This document shows, one piece after another, positions 25,956 through 35,330 of a stretch of 64,000 bases of DNA (the first letter of the stretch is position 1; each line of letters opens with the position of its first letter). The stretch spans positions 62,001 through 126,000 of the forward strand of contig JADIYY010000003.1 in assembly GCA_016705065.1 (NCBI GenBank), in the 5' to 3' direction. The notes beneath the pieces are model-generated. The model did no database searches. It was given only the letters and a program-made list of their open reading frames with translations, and had not been told where the DNA came from. Made by a program: the position numbers and the translations under genes. This DNA comes from Candidatus Aalborgiella aggregata. Lineage in GTDB: Bacteria; Pseudomonadota; Gammaproteobacteria; Burkholderiales; Burkholderiaceae_C.

Positions 25956-27146
25956 TTATGCTTTAACAACTTTTGCGGCTGCAATACGTGCTGCATGTTT
26001 ATCAGCCGTACGATCCGCAGAAACTTTGCCCGATTTAACGTCTTCTAACCACAATTCGTGATGTTCTTTGGCCCACGCCTCGTCGACATAACCTGTTTGC
26101 ATGCCTTGCAAAGTTCCTTCAGTTCCAATGGTACCCAAATAAATATGCCCCATGAACAAGCCCATCATGGCGATGGTTGCAACTGCATGCACCATGTGCG
26201 CAATCTGCATCGTACTGCGTTCATAGTTCAAGCCCGGAACCAGTTTATCTAAAACCAAACCAGATGCCACCACTATCAGGCCAAACGCGAAAACCCCCAG
26301 CCAAAACAGCAATTTCTCGCCAGCATTAAATCGCCCAGCCTTCACATGTTGCTTTGACAACAAGCCACCACCTTTGAGAAACCAATTCAAATCACCCTTG
26401 GCTGGTAAATTGTCGCGAACATAGGTGAATATCACCACAAGAAGAGATATCGCAAACAATGGGCCCGCAAAATTATGCGCATTCTTAAGCAAAAATGTGA
26501 GGTAACCAAACAGACTGCTCCCCATCAATGGCATTAGAAAATATTGTCCAAAAGCCATGACCAAACCAGATACCGCAAGTATGGTGAATGCAATGGCGTT
26601 TGCCAAATGAGCAGATCGTTCAAACGGTGTAAAGCGCTCTATTTTTCTTCCGGTCAGGCTTTCATTGAGCTCAATGGTGCCTCTGCGCCAATAAAACAAA
26701 CCAATCGCGCCCAGCACAATCAATAACAATGCTCCACCGTATGGAATGATCCAGTTGTTGCGCACTTGTCTCCAAGCTTCACCAGCTGTTGTCAAGCGCG
26801 AACCTGGGTATTGTGTGAAGGGTTGAATCAAAACACCAGCTTCTGGCGCGCTGGTTTTCGGCAGACTGCTGTATCCTTCGGCACCGCTTCCAACCTGACG
26901 CCACATGGGCGCATTGTTGCCAGGCTGTACCTTGTCACGTTCACCATTGGTTTGTTTAGCGTAGTTGGCATCCAGACTGGCATCTGGTTTGACTTCAAAT
27001 ATATTGGCACTTTGTACACCTGCAACCGCAGGCGCAGCATTTACCGCAGCTGCTGGTGCAGTTGCTTGCTGGGCGACCGACAAACCAGCATAACAACTTA
27101 CAAACGAGGAAGCCAGAATAATTTTTACAAGACTTGAACGCAGCAT
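25956..27146 (-). CDS. Formate dehydrogenase, cytochrome b (gamma) subunit
   Basis: 396 residues. The protein has an N-terminal hydrophobic segment ending at SVAQQ (signal-like), then a ~100-residue periplasmic stretch, then about five membrane helices. Fe-haem ligand candidates are the His residues in NAHNFAGPLF, AHMVHAVATIAMMGLFMGHIYLG in part, and RSAHLANA. The block RKIERFTPFERSAHL is typical of FdnI/FdoI-like subunits that pass electrons from the Tat-exported FDH to quinone. A long N-terminal extension before the cytochrome core is a feature of the betaproteobacterial type. Confidence 0.9.
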   Translation of the reverse strand: MLRSSLVKIILASSFVSCYAGLSVAQQATAPAAAVNAAPAVAGVQSANIFEVKPDASLDANYAKQTNGERDKVQPGNNAPMWRQVGSGAEGYSSLPKTSAPEAGVLIQPFTQYPGSRLTTAGEAWRQVRNNWIIPYGGALLLIVLGAIGLFYWRRGTIELNESLTGRKIERFTPFERSAHLANAIAFTILAVSGLVMAFGQYFLMPLMGSSLFGYLTFLLKNAHNFAGPLFAISLLVVIFTYVRDNLPAKGDLNWFLKGGGLLSKQHVKAGRFNAGEKLLFWLGVFAFGLIVVASGLVLDKLVPGLNYERSTMQIAHMVHAVATIAMMGLFMGHIYLGTIGTEGTLQGMQTGYVDEAWAKEHHELWLEDVKSGKVSADRTADKHAARIAAAKVVKA

Positions 27147-27167
27147 AGAGCAGTTCCTTCCTGTGTT

Positions 27168-27404
27168 TCAGTTGGCACGCGTATAGTCATTTTGACCGTA
27201 CTGCATACGAGCTTTCAAATGCTGCTCCCATGCCGCTTTATCGGCAGGTGTATCGCCTGCTTTCCAGCCTGGCTGGGTAAATGAAGCAACACCGGTACCA
27301 GAATATGGCGCTGTATCTTTGTTTGGTGTATCAGCAGTTTGCTGCCTGTCACTGCAAGCCGCCAACACTGTCAATGAAGCCAAGATGATGAGTGTTTTCT
27401 TCAT
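27168..27404 (-). CDS. Small lipoprotein in the formate dehydrogenase operon
   Basis: 78 residues with the lipobox LAAC (Cys17) after a lysine-start hydrophobic leader. The mature part is short, acidic/polar and ends in a helical segment (KAAWEQHLKARMQYGQNDYTRAN in part). The start overlaps the end of the FDH iron-sulfur gene by four bases (ATGA), so translation is coupled. It is probably membrane-anchored and associated with the FDH complex or its assembly. No function is known to me. Confidence 0.8.
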   Translation of the reverse strand: MKKTLIILASLTVLAACSDRQQTADTPNKDTAPYSGTGVASFTQPGWKAGDTPADKAAWEQHLKARMQYGQNDYTRAN

Positions 27405-28051
27405 ACTTTACCCCCCGTTGCAGGTGTCGCTGCTGTAGGCGCAACTGCAGGCGGTTGCCCAACTTGCTTCGCGCCGTATGCTGTACCCCAGCCCCATACC
27501 TCGGCACCCTTTCCGCGCTTCAGGACGCGGTTACGGAAGATGTCGGCCACAATGTCGCCGTCACCAGCCAAGAGTGCTTTGGTAGAACATTGCTCGGCAC
27601 ATGCAGGTAATTTGCCCTCAGCCAAACGATTGCGTCCATACTTTTCAAATTCAGCTTGACTGCCATTGGCTTCTGGGCCACCAGCACAGAAAGTGCACTT
27701 GTCCATCTTGCCGCGCACACCAAAGGTGCCTTGTGATGGGAACTGTGGTGCGCCGAAAGGGCAAGCATAAGAACAGTAGCCGCAGCCGATGCAAACATCT
27801 TTGTCATGCAACACCACACCTTCGTCGGTGCGATAGAAGCAATTGACAGGGCAAACGGCCATACAGGGCGCATCGCTGCAATGCATGCACGCTACGGAGA
27901 TGGATTTTTCACCAGGAACACCGTCATTCAATGTGACGACGCGCCGGCGATTCACACCCCACGGCACTTCGTTCTCATTTTTGCAAGCCGTCACACAGCC
28001 GTTGCATTCGATGCAGCGTTCTGCATCACAAACAAATTTCATTCTTGCCAT
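27401..28051 (-). CDS. Formate dehydrogenase, iron-sulfur (beta) subunit
   Basis: 216 residues. It is an electron-transfer subunit with four cysteine clusters for [4Fe-4S] centres: CIECNGCVTAC, CMHCSDAPCMAVCPVNC, CIGCGYCSYACP, and a split fourth site CTFCAGG...CAEQC. No separate C-terminal membrane anchor is evident. Electrons from the molybdenum subunit pass through it to cytochrome b. It lies 9 nt downstream of the alpha gene. Confidence 0.93.
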   Translation of the reverse strand: MARMKFVCDAERCIECNGCVTACKNENEVPWGVNRRRVVTLNDGVPGEKSISVACMHCSDAPCMAVCPVNCFYRTDEGVVLHDKDVCIGCGYCSYACPFGAPQFPSQGTFGVRGKMDKCTFCAGGPEANGSQAEFEKYGRNRLAEGKLPACAEQCSTKALLAGDGDIVADIFRNRVLKRGKGAEVWGWGTAYGAKQVGQPPAVAPTAATPATGGKV

Positions 28052-28060
28052 GATGACTCC

Positions 28061-31024
28061 TTATGCTTTCTCGATATTGCAAACGGTGGATTTGGTTTCT
28101 TGCATCATCGTGACGCTGTCATAACCATATGTTGTGGCCGTGTTAACAGCTTCACCTCGAACGATTGGCGCTGCGCCATTCGGGTAGTGCGCCAACATAT
28201 CCGCGCCTTGCCAACGGCCAGAGAAATGGAACGGCATCCAGACGGTGCCTGAATCAACGCGTTCCGTAACAAGTGCCTGCACATTGAGTCGTGCACCAGT
28301 AGGGCTTACCAACCATACCCGCCCGCCATTTTGTATACCCCGCTCAGTTGCTGTTTTAGGGTTGATTTCAACAAATGCCTCTTGTTGCAATTCAGCCAAC
28401 CATGGGTTTGAACGGGTTTCTTCACCACCGCCCTCAAATTCAACCAAACGACCTGAAGTCAGAATCAATGGGAATTTCTCATGCACTTTGTCAGCAATGT
28501 TTTTCTGCTGTATCGTTTTGTACAAAGTGGGTAAACGCCAGAAGGCTTTCTTATCATCGTGCGTTGGGTACTTGGCAACCAAGTCGGGCCGTGTGCTGTA
28601 CAAGGCCTCACGATGTTGCGGTATGGGGTCAGGAAAATTCCAAACCACAGCTCGTGCTTTGGCGTTACCAAATGGGTGACAACCGTGCACTTGCATCACC
28701 ACACGTTGGATACCACCTGTCAAGTCGGTTTTCCAGTTTTTACCTTCTGCGCCCGCTTTTTCAGCCTCGGTTAAATCATCCCACCAGCCGAGCTTTTTCA
28801 TCAGCACATGATCAAATTCTGGATAGCCAGTGGTGATATCAGCACCCATAGAATGAGAGCCATCTTCTGCTAACAATGACTTCCCTTCACGCTCAACGCC
28901 AAAGTTTGCACGGAAATTGCCGCCGCCTTCCATCACGTGTTTGGATGTGTCGTACAAATTCGGGGAGCCTGGATGCTTGATGGCTGCTGTCCCGTAGCAA
29001 GGCCATGGCAAACCGAAATAATCCCCCGTAAAGTCGTAACCGGTTTCTTTGTCTTTGGCATTGCCTTTGGCTTTTAGCGTTTTGACATCAAATACATGCA
29101 TGTTGCGCATGTGTGCCTTTAAGCGCTCTGGGCTTTGTCCCGTATAACCAATGGTCCAAACACCTTTGTTGATTTCACGCAAAATGTCTTCCGGCACAGG
29201 CTCATCCATGCCGTTTACTTTTTGCATTTTGTAGTTCTTAGACAACTCTTTGCCAAAACCAAGCTTGTCAGCAAACTGCTGCATGATCATGTGATCACTG
29301 CGACTTTCCCACAAAGGCTCAATGACCTTTTCGCGCCATTGAATGGAGCGGTTTGATGCAGTAGCTGAGCCACTGGTTTCAAACTGAGTCGCTGCTGGTA
29401 ACAAATAAACAGCACGATTGGGATTCAAATCTTCAGGTTTGCCCGGCATGGCAGCCATAGCGGCTGTTGCTGATGGATAGGGATCTATGACCACCAGCAA
29501 ATCCAACTTGTCCATCGCGCGCTTCATTTCCAATCCGCGAGTCTGTGAATTAGGTGCGTGTCCCCACATGAAGACGCTGCGCAGGTTGGAATCTTGATCA
29601 ATCAGTTCGTTTTTCTCAAGCACGCCATCAATCCAGCGTGATACCGTAGTCCCTGGCTTGGACATCATGGCTGGTGAAGCGAATTGTTTTTTGATCCACT
29701 CAAAATCAACACCCCACACTTTTGCGAAATGCTTCCAAGAACCTTCCACAATTCCGTAGTAGCCTGGCAGAGAGTCAGGATTTGGACCCACATCTGTGGC
29801 TCCTTGCACATTGTCGTGCCCGCGGAAAATATTGGTGCCACCACCTGATTTACCTACGTTGCCCAAGGCCAGTTGCAGAATGCACGATGCGCGTACCATG
29901 GCATTGCCAATGGTGTGCTGTGTCTGCCCCATGCACCAGACCAAGGTACTGGGTCGGTTCTCGCTCATCATTTTGGCTACACGGAAGACCTGCTCTTCTT
30001 TGACACCACACGCTTCTTCAACATTGGCAGGTGTCCATTTGGCGAGCACCTCTTCTTTGACTTTTTCCATGCCATGAACACGGTCATTGATGTACTTGGT
30101 GTCTTCCCAATTGTTCTTGAAGATGTGATACAGCACGCCGAATAAAAATGGAATATCTGAACCCGATCGAATACGCACAAATTCGTCGGCCTTAGCCGCG
30201 GTGCGCGTGAATCGCGGATCAACCACAATCATTTTTGTACCGGTTTCTTTGGCATGCAACATGTGCAACAAGCTAACCGGATGCGCCTCTGCGGCATTCG
30301 AACCGATATACAAAGCGCACTTGCTGTTTTGCATATCGTTGTACGAATTGGTCATCGCACCATAGCCCCAGGTGTTCGCAACACCAGCTACTGTGGTGGA
30401 ATGGCAAATCCGGGCTTGGTGGTCGCAATTATTGGTACCCCAAAAACTCACAAATTTGCGCAACAAATAAGCTTGCTCGTTACTGTGTTTTGAAGATCCC
30501 ACAAAATACACACTGTCTGGACCACTGGCTTTTTTCAACTCCATCATCTTGGCGCTGATTTCTGTCAAAGCGGTATCCCATGAAATACGCTGGTACTTGC
30601 CATTGACCAATTTCATTGGGTAACGCAAGCGAAACTCGCCATGACCATGCTCGCGCAAAGAGGCCCCTTTTGCACAGTATGAGCCTAAATTTAATGGCGA
30701 ATCAAATACGGGTTCTTGGCGCACCCAGACACCGTTTTCAACGACGGCGTCAACTGCGCACCCGACCGAGCAGTGCGTGCAAACCGTGCGTTTGACTTCT
30801 ACTTTGCCCGCACCAACCACAGATTTTTCAGTAGCGGCATTGGCCTTTTTAACCAATGTCAACTGAGTCGCAGCAATACCCACACCGACACCCAAACCTG
30901 AACGACGCAAAAATGCGCGTCTGTCCATGGTCGGCAAGGCTTGCGACAAGCCCCGTCGCAAACTGTGTATGAAAGGTGATCGTCCAGAGGAATCTGTGGA
31001 ATTCGATTTTTTGGTTAACAACAT
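28061..31024 (-). CDS. Formate dehydrogenase, molybdopterin (alpha) subunit, Tat-exported
   Basis: 987 residues with GGGAG seven bases before the ATG. The twin-arginine signal MDRRAFLRRSG is at about residue 33 and the mature protein begins near residue 64. The N-terminal [4Fe-4S] site has Cys82, Cys85, Cys89 and Cys117. The active-site Mo/W ligand is Cys207 in DHQARICHSTT, where some FDHs carry selenocysteine. The residues around it and the GYGAMTNSY segment are diagnostic. The enzyme oxidises formate to CO2 in the periplasm and feeds electrons into the beta and gamma subunits. It is flanked by a TorD-like chaperone and fdhD, consistent with cofactor loading before Tat export. No UGA-Sec element is needed. 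Confidence 0.94.
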   Translation of the reverse strand: MLLTKKSNSTDSSGRSPFIHSLRRGLSQALPTMDRRAFLRRSGLGVGVGIAATQLTLVKKANAATEKSVVGAGKVEVKRTVCTHCSVGCAVDAVVENGVWVRQEPVFDSPLNLGSYCAKGASLREHGHGEFRLRYPMKLVNGKYQRISWDTALTEISAKMMELKKASGPDSVYFVGSSKHSNEQAYLLRKFVSFWGTNNCDHQARICHSTTVAGVANTWGYGAMTNSYNDMQNSKCALYIGSNAAEAHPVSLLHMLHAKETGTKMIVVDPRFTRTAAKADEFVRIRSGSDIPFLFGVLYHIFKNNWEDTKYINDRVHGMEKVKEEVLAKWTPANVEEACGVKEEQVFRVAKMMSENRPSTLVWCMGQTQHTIGNAMVRASCILQLALGNVGKSGGGTNIFRGHDNVQGATDVGPNPDSLPGYYGIVEGSWKHFAKVWGVDFEWIKKQFASPAMMSKPGTTVSRWIDGVLEKNELIDQDSNLRSVFMWGHAPNSQTRGLEMKRAMDKLDLLVVIDPYPSATAAMAAMPGKPEDLNPNRAVYLLPAATQFETSGSATASNRSIQWREKVIEPLWESRSDHMIMQQFADKLGFGKELSKNYKMQKVNGMDEPVPEDILREINKGVWTIGYTGQSPERLKAHMRNMHVFDVKTLKAKGNAKDKETGYDFTGDYFGLPWPCYGTAAIKHPGSPNLYDTSKHVMEGGGNFRANFGVEREGKSLLAEDGSHSMGADITTGYPEFDHVLMKKLGWWDDLTEAEKAGAEGKNWKTDLTGGIQRVVMQVHGCHPFGNAKARAVVWNFPDPIPQHREALYSTRPDLVAKYPTHDDKKAFWRLPTLYKTIQQKNIADKVHEKFPLILTSGRLVEFEGGGEETRSNPWLAELQQEAFVEINPKTATERGIQNGGRVWLVSPTGARLNVQALVTERVDSGTVWMPFHFSGRWQGADMLAHYPNGAAPIVRGEAVNTATTYGYDSVTMMQETKSTVCNIEKA

Positions 31025-31072
31025 GAAAAGCTCCCAAAAAGAAAATGCATGAGCAAATTAGTCAAACGACTT

Positions 31073-31288
31073 TCAAACCATGGCGGTTTTGTAATACTGT
31101 TTGACATGTTCGGTCAGTTGATAACCACCACCCTTATCCGGTGCTGGCTTGAGTACTTCAGCAATTGCCTCGGGAGCCGGCGACTTCAACACCGAGACGG
31201 TTGTAACTGCAGCACCCGCCGCTCCTGCCGTCAAGAAAAACCCACGGCGAGATGATTTGCTTTGATTGTTTGGGGGACTGTTTGTCAT
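31073..31288 (-). CDS. Small Tat-signal protein at the head of the formate dehydrogenase operon
   Basis: 71 residues. A twin-arginine motif SSRRGFFLTAGAAGAAV is followed by a short polar region ending HVKQYYKTAMV. Small Tat-signal proteins of this kind precede FDH alpha genes in many betaproteobacteria and are sometimes called FdhX-like. It could escort the complex through Tat or be a structural subunit. It is the first gene after the intergenic region that holds two candidate operators. Confidence 0.8.
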   Translation of the reverse strand: MTNSPPNNQSKSSRRGFFLTAGAAGAAVTTVSVLKSPAPEAIAEVLKPAPDKGGGYQLTEHVKQYYKTAMV

Positions 31289-31332
31289 AGATGGCTCCTG
31301 ACTTTATTGAACATGAGTTTGACTTGAATAGA

Positions 31333-31358
31333 TAGCTTCTAATGTACCTTCGAAGCTA
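31333..31358. promoter_or_regulatory. Inverted repeat upstream of the formate dehydrogenase operon (site 1)
   Basis: TAGCTTC, 12-nt spacer, GAAGCTA: perfect 7-bp arms. It lies 45-70 nt upstream of the start of the small Tat-signal gene, a plausible place for an activator or repressor. The protein that binds is unknown. Confidence 0.4.
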
Positions 31359-31380
31359 AGAGTCTGCAAATAAATTCATA

Positions 31381-31392
31381 AGGGAATTCCCT
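31381..31392. promoter_or_regulatory. Palindrome upstream of the formate dehydrogenase operon (site 2)
   Basis: AGGGAATTCCCT is a perfect 12-bp palindrome flanked by A/T. It is about 95 nt upstream of the first gene of the FDH operon and 43 nt after the end of the TorD-like gene. Confidence 0.4.
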
Positions 31393-31434
31393 AACTAACA
31401 TACAAAATACCTTATGCATTCCAATCGAGGTGAA

Positions 31435-32064
31435 TTAAACCAACATATCAAAACCCTGTGCTTCTACTTGAATAAAAGCACGAGTGAAGTCAGACAAATC
31501 TGCATAAAAGTTTGCTTTGGTATTCAACTTAATGTCGTCGCACAGCATGTTCACCCACGGCTGAATATGTGTTGCAAAAAATTCTCGCTGGCGGGTCAAG
31601 TTGGCCACCGCAACATCGTCACCGGCAATCAAATAGCGCATCACTTCACAAAGATAGGCAATGTGATCTTCAGTATCCGACATGGATTCAGACCGCTCCA
31701 AACCTATCGCATGCAAATCTGATCGCAATTTTGCCAAAGGTTTCTCATTCAAAAAACCACTGAGGTAATGCGATCCATACAAGTAAACTTCAGGCTTACT
31801 GACGCCCCCAAAAAGTGTGTCGTATTCAGCTTGTATGGCCTCATCCGATAACTGCCTGGCCTTACCGACTAAAGCCCGCCAAGGCTCCTCAAGGAAAGCG
31901 CCAGCTCGTGGCGCCTCAGTTACGGCCACACGCAATTGCGCAAGTATTTCAGGCGTTGGCGTTACGTAGTAAAGCGCTGCAAGCAATCCGTAAAGCTCAG
32001 CACGTGCAGTTTCTTCATCCAGCGCACTGGATATGGGGAGGACAGATGTTTTTGACATGGTCAT
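31435..32064 (-). CDS. TorD/DmsD-type molybdoenzyme chaperone
   Basis: 209 residues, all-helical. Typical patterns are ETARAELYGLLAALYY near the start, EYDTLFGGVSKPEVYLYGSHYL (the conserved YxxLF...P segment), and MSDTEDHIAYLCEVMRYLI. TorD-like proteins hold the apo-molybdoenzyme until the cofactor is inserted and protect its Tat signal. Its place upstream of the Tat-exported FDH and downstream of the polyferredoxin supports an FDH-specific role. An in-frame ATG two codons later is equally possible as start. Confidence 0.85.
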   Translation of the reverse strand: MTMSKTSVLPISSALDEETARAELYGLLAALYYVTPTPEILAQLRVAVTEAPRAGAFLEEPWRALVGKARQLSDEAIQAEYDTLFGGVSKPEVYLYGSHYLSGFLNEKPLAKLRSDLHAIGLERSESMSDTEDHIAYLCEVMRYLIAGDDVAVANLTRQREFFATHIQPWVNMLCDDIKLNTKANFYADLSDFTRAFIQVEAQGFDMLV

Positions 32065-32089
32065 GTGGTGAGTTACTCAAGCTTTACAG

Positions 32090-34177
32090 CTACAAATCGG
32101 TAATTTTTGCTTCAGAGTTGGATGTATGAATATCGATGACACGGCAATCGCTGCACATTTTCAAACGTTCCAATGCTGCGCCTTGGAACATGCTGTGCCC
32201 CGCAAGCTTGCCCAACATGGCCTCAATTCCTTTGAGTGTGCCAAATGGTTTGTTACAGCGAATACAAGCATAAGGCTGCATTTCATTCAACAGAACAGCT
32301 TCTTTACGATCTTTTAACAAATTCAATTGCGGTACCAAGCTGAGCGCTTTTTCTGGGCAGGTTTTGACGCACAACCCACATTGCACGCAATTCTTTTCAA
32401 TGAATTTAAGTTGAGGTGCGTCAACGTTATCTTGCAATGCATTGGCTGGGCATGCATTCACGCAGCTTAAGCACAAGGTGCAAGCCTCTTTGTTGAGCTT
32501 GATCGCCCCTAGAGGTGAGCCTGTGGTCGGCAGTGCAATATGTTCTGCCTTGGTTTTGACAGGAGCATGGTTGATTAAATGATCCAGCGCCAATTCCAAT
32601 GTTGTCCGCTTTTCTGCCTGAACTGCGAAACTGGCGACTTGCAATGGCACTTGTGCAGGAGCGCTTTGTAAATCACGGTCAAGAGTCGCCAAGTCGCGCG
32701 CATCTTTGACTTGCATGATTTTGAAATGCTCACCTGAATAACCCAAACCCGTCAAAATACTTTGCGCCACGGCCATTTGTTCAGTCAATGACACTTTGTA
32801 TTGCGGCGCCTCTTCATCTGTCATCAACACCCAAACCTGCGAAGCACCGTAGCAAATGGCTGATAACCAAACATCCAAGCCCATAGATGAGGTATGCCAT
32901 AAAGAAATGGGTATTACCCGCGCTGGCACACCATGAATGTCTTTGTCTAATCTGGCAGCACGACCCAGATCGTTCACCAAACTTTGCCCACGCACTTGAC
33001 TGTGGAGCAACAAAGCGGCATTCTTGCCACCTGATCGTGCATAAGTACTGATGAGTGCTTTGAGTTTGACACCTTGCTCACTGGCACGTGGATAGCCATA
33101 CGACAGTGCACCAGTGGGACAAACTGTTGAACATGTGCCGCAACCCACGCACAAGTGGGGATTGACCTTGATTTGCTGGCGCTCAAAGTCACTGCTAATG
33201 GCAGATGCTGAGCACACATCCATGCACGCACTGCATCCGATTTTTTCATTGCGACTATGCGCACAAAGCTTTTGTTTGTAGGCGACGAATTTTGGCTTCT
33301 CAAATTCACCTACGAGAGACTTCATTTTGAGTAAAACCTGAGCATCTGTTCCTTTGCTGTGAAAGTATCCTTGTGGGACAGCATGCTGCGTGAAAGTGGG
33401 CGCTGGTCGCAAGTCCAACACCAAATCAAATGTATCAGACGAGGATTCAACTTCGCGCGAGAAGTTGATGGCTGCAACTTGGCACGCTTTCTCGCATGCG
33501 CGGTGTGACTTGCAGGCATCCAAATCGATTTGGTAATCTAAACCAATTGCACCTTCTGGACACGCCGCAACACAGGCATTGCAACGTGTGCACAAATCCA
33601 AATCAATCGGATTATTTTGCATCCAGGTCAATTTAAACTCACCTAACCAACCTGTGAGTGATTTGATGTCACCGCCCAATATCGGGTATTTGCGCTCTTG
33701 CAGTACTTCGCCTTGCCCCACTCCCAAAGTGAAAATACTGGTGTTGAAGTCATCACCTAACAAATCAGCGACATGTTCTGCAGCATCCAACTTCCCTATG
33801 ATCAACAACCGGCCAGAACTTGAATAGCTAACGGTAGTTACTGGCTCTGGTTCTGGCAGATGGGCGGTGACCAACTGTGCGGCCAATTTGGGACTTGATT
33901 GACTGGCATCTTTGCTCCAGCCACCTGTCTCACGAATATTGACAAAACGGATGACCGATGTTGCACCTTCAGTTTGCTCTGCCAACTCTGAAAACAGTCG
34001 TTTTTCTTGTGTGCATGCAACGACAACGTCTTCGCCGGTTTGAATGGCACGTTGAAAATCCCCCGCCTCGCGTCGGCACAAAGACGAATGAAGTGTCAGC
34101 TTCTCATTCAGTGCCGCGCCGAGGTTGATGGGGTTCAGCGGCATGGTCTTGCCGCAATCGCAGATCAGTGTGGTCAT
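32090..34177 (-). CDS. Polyferredoxin-type 4Fe-4S protein of the formate dehydrogenase cluster
   Basis: About 695 residues from the ATG at 34177 (MTTLICDCGKTM). An upstream in-frame ATG at 34222 would read through the DUF3306 gene and is less likely. The N-terminal ~180 residues, starting CDCGKTMPLNP, resemble an NADPH-dependent/quinone-type regulator of unknown role. They are followed by ferredoxin motifs: CTRCNACVAACP with CKSHRACEKAC, CSACMDVCSAS with CVGCGTCSTVCP, CTLCLSCVNACP and CVQCGLCVKTCP, which makes about six clusters. The C-terminus has CIRCNKPFG and CSDCR. It probably relays electrons or assembles clusters for the FDHs. Its start overlaps the 3' end of the DUF3306 gene by about 74 nt. 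Confidence 0.85.
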   Translation of the reverse strand: MTTLICDCGKTMPLNPINLGAALNEKLTLHSSLCRREAGDFQRAIQTGEDVVVACTQEKRLFSELAEQTEGATSVIRFVNIRETGGWSKDASQSSPKLAAQLVTAHLPEPEPVTTVSYSSSGRLLIIGKLDAAEHVADLLGDDFNTSIFTLGVGQGEVLQERKYPILGGDIKSLTGWLGEFKLTWMQNNPIDLDLCTRCNACVAACPEGAIGLDYQIDLDACKSHRACEKACQVAAINFSREVESSSDTFDLVLDLRPAPTFTQHAVPQGYFHSKGTDAQVLLKMKSLVGEFEKPKFVAYKQKLCAHSRNEKIGCSACMDVCSASAISSDFERQQIKVNPHLCVGCGTCSTVCPTGALSYGYPRASEQGVKLKALISTYARSGGKNAALLLHSQVRGQSLVNDLGRAARLDKDIHGVPARVIPISLWHTSSMGLDVWLSAICYGASQVWVLMTDEEAPQYKVSLTEQMAVAQSILTGLGYSGEHFKIMQVKDARDLATLDRDLQSAPAQVPLQVASFAVQAEKRTTLELALDHLINHAPVKTKAEHIALPTTGSPLGAIKLNKEACTLCLSCVNACPANALQDNVDAPQLKFIEKNCVQCGLCVKTCPEKALSLVPQLNLLKDRKEAVLLNEMQPYACIRCNKPFGTLKGIEAMLGKLAGHSMFQGAALERLKMCSDCRVIDIHTSNSEAKITDL

Positions 34178-34745
34178 GTGTTTTTTGTTGTGGAATTTCT
34201 TGCTCTGTGATTGTGACATCACTTTTCAGATCTGTATCTTGACTCTCAAATTGTGGTACAGATTCAGGTTCTTTCTTTTCAAGATCAGCGTTTTCTTTTT
34301 TCTCTTCATCATCAAACAAGTTCAAAAACTTGGCGCTGGCCAACTGCCGCATCATCGCCAAGGGCAAAGGGTCGGGCTTGGAATAATCATCGATGTAAAT
34401 ATCCAAGCGGTCCATCACGTTGTAATGGGGATCGGTGAATAGTTTTTTCATAGCGGCATTACGCACTTCAGGTGAGACATTGCGTGCCACAAACGGTGCG
34501 AAGTCTGATTCTTTTGTCAAATTCAACACATCTGACATATTCCGGCAATGTCACATCTTGCGCGTCTGCAAGTGCAGGTTTAGCCGTTTCAAGTTTGGTC
34601 GAATCATTTAGGTCAGTATTTGCAAACTTTGGACGCAACACTGATCTTTTGTCACATCTTGTACAGCCTTAGCATCTGTCGGCGTATTAATTGTGAGCGA
34701 TTCTTGCTTGCGCTTGGACCAGCGACCTAAAAATCCTTCAGTCAT
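34104..34745 (-). pseudogene. DUF3306-domain protein, interrupted by two frameshifts
   Basis: The true N-terminus is an ATG at 34745 reading MTEGFLGRWSKRKQES, the usual opening of DUF3306 proteins next to FDH genes. That frame fails near 34647-34650 in a TTTT run on the plus strand; restoring one base there continues as KRSVLRPKFANTDLND. A second shift near 34536-34542 returns to a frame with MSDVLNLTKESDFAPFVARN and PEVRNAAMKKLFTDPHYNVMDRLD, the conserved core. The ATG overlaps the upstream DUF3305 stop by eight bases. All conserved blocks are present, so an intact gene in the living strain is likely. Its exact role in FDH production is not known. Confidence 0.75.
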
Positions 34746-35310
34746 GGCCACCACCTCCAAATTTCTTTGTCGTCGTGATTGAAACCGGATTGCCGAACCG
34801 ATCCTCTAAGCGCTTAAAACTATCTGGACGTTTGCGCTTTTTGGGTTCTATCACGTGCTTGGCATCAACAAAATCCTGCAACCAAGCTAACACCTCAGCC
34901 GGCAATGGAACTTGCTCTACCGTTTCTTGCGCGTCCAACCAACGCCCTGCATCATGGTAGCTCAAACTCACCATTTCAGGTTTTGCAATGGGTGTATCGC
35001 TGATACTGGCTTCTTCTTCCATGCGCCACAGCACAAACCAGCACGGTGCGGGTGTGGTCACGTTGAGGTAATAACCTTCAGCATCGTCGGTAAACAACTC
35101 CACTTTAAGCCCAGCGTGAATCCAGCGTTCATTACCATCAAGACTTGTCAACTTGGTGGCTGAACTGGGTTGCCCTTCTTCAATCACATCAACAGAATCC
35201 AACACCCATCTATGAGATTGCCATCGACTCATTGCCCCCACAATCGGTTCGCGCCGCATAGTTACGGCAACTTCGATGCAAGGTCTTCTCGACGAGGATA
35301 GTTGAGACAT
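34738..35310 (-). CDS. DUF3305-domain protein of the formate dehydrogenase cluster
   Basis: 190 residues. Features include EVAVTMRREPIVGAMSRWQSHRWVLDSV near the start, the aromatic-rich core GYYLNVTTPAPCWFVLWRME, and VSLSYHDAGRWLDAQETVEQVPLP. These are typical of DUF3305 proteins that sit with DUF3306 and polyferredoxin genes beside FDH operons. The C-terminus ends in a Lys/Arg-rich segment and GGGGHD. Its stop overlaps the DUF3306 start. Function is not established; conserved clustering suggests FDH maturation or electron supply. Confidence 0.85.
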   Translation of the reverse strand: MSQLSSSRRPCIEVAVTMRREPIVGAMSRWQSHRWVLDSVDVIEEGQPSSATKLTSLDGNERWIHAGLKVELFTDDAEGYYLNVTTPAPCWFVLWRMEEEASISDTPIAKPEMVSLSYHDAGRWLDAQETVEQVPLPAEVLAWLQDFVDAKHVIEPKKRKRPDSFKRLEDRFGNPVSITTTKKFGGGGHD

Positions 35311-35330
35311 ATGTGTGGAATATAGCTGAT

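Noticed and set aside
28061..31024. Selenocysteine-containing formate dehydrogenase
   Set aside because: The Mo-ligand position is encoded as Cys (TGC-type), with no in-frame UGA, so no selenium decoding is needed.
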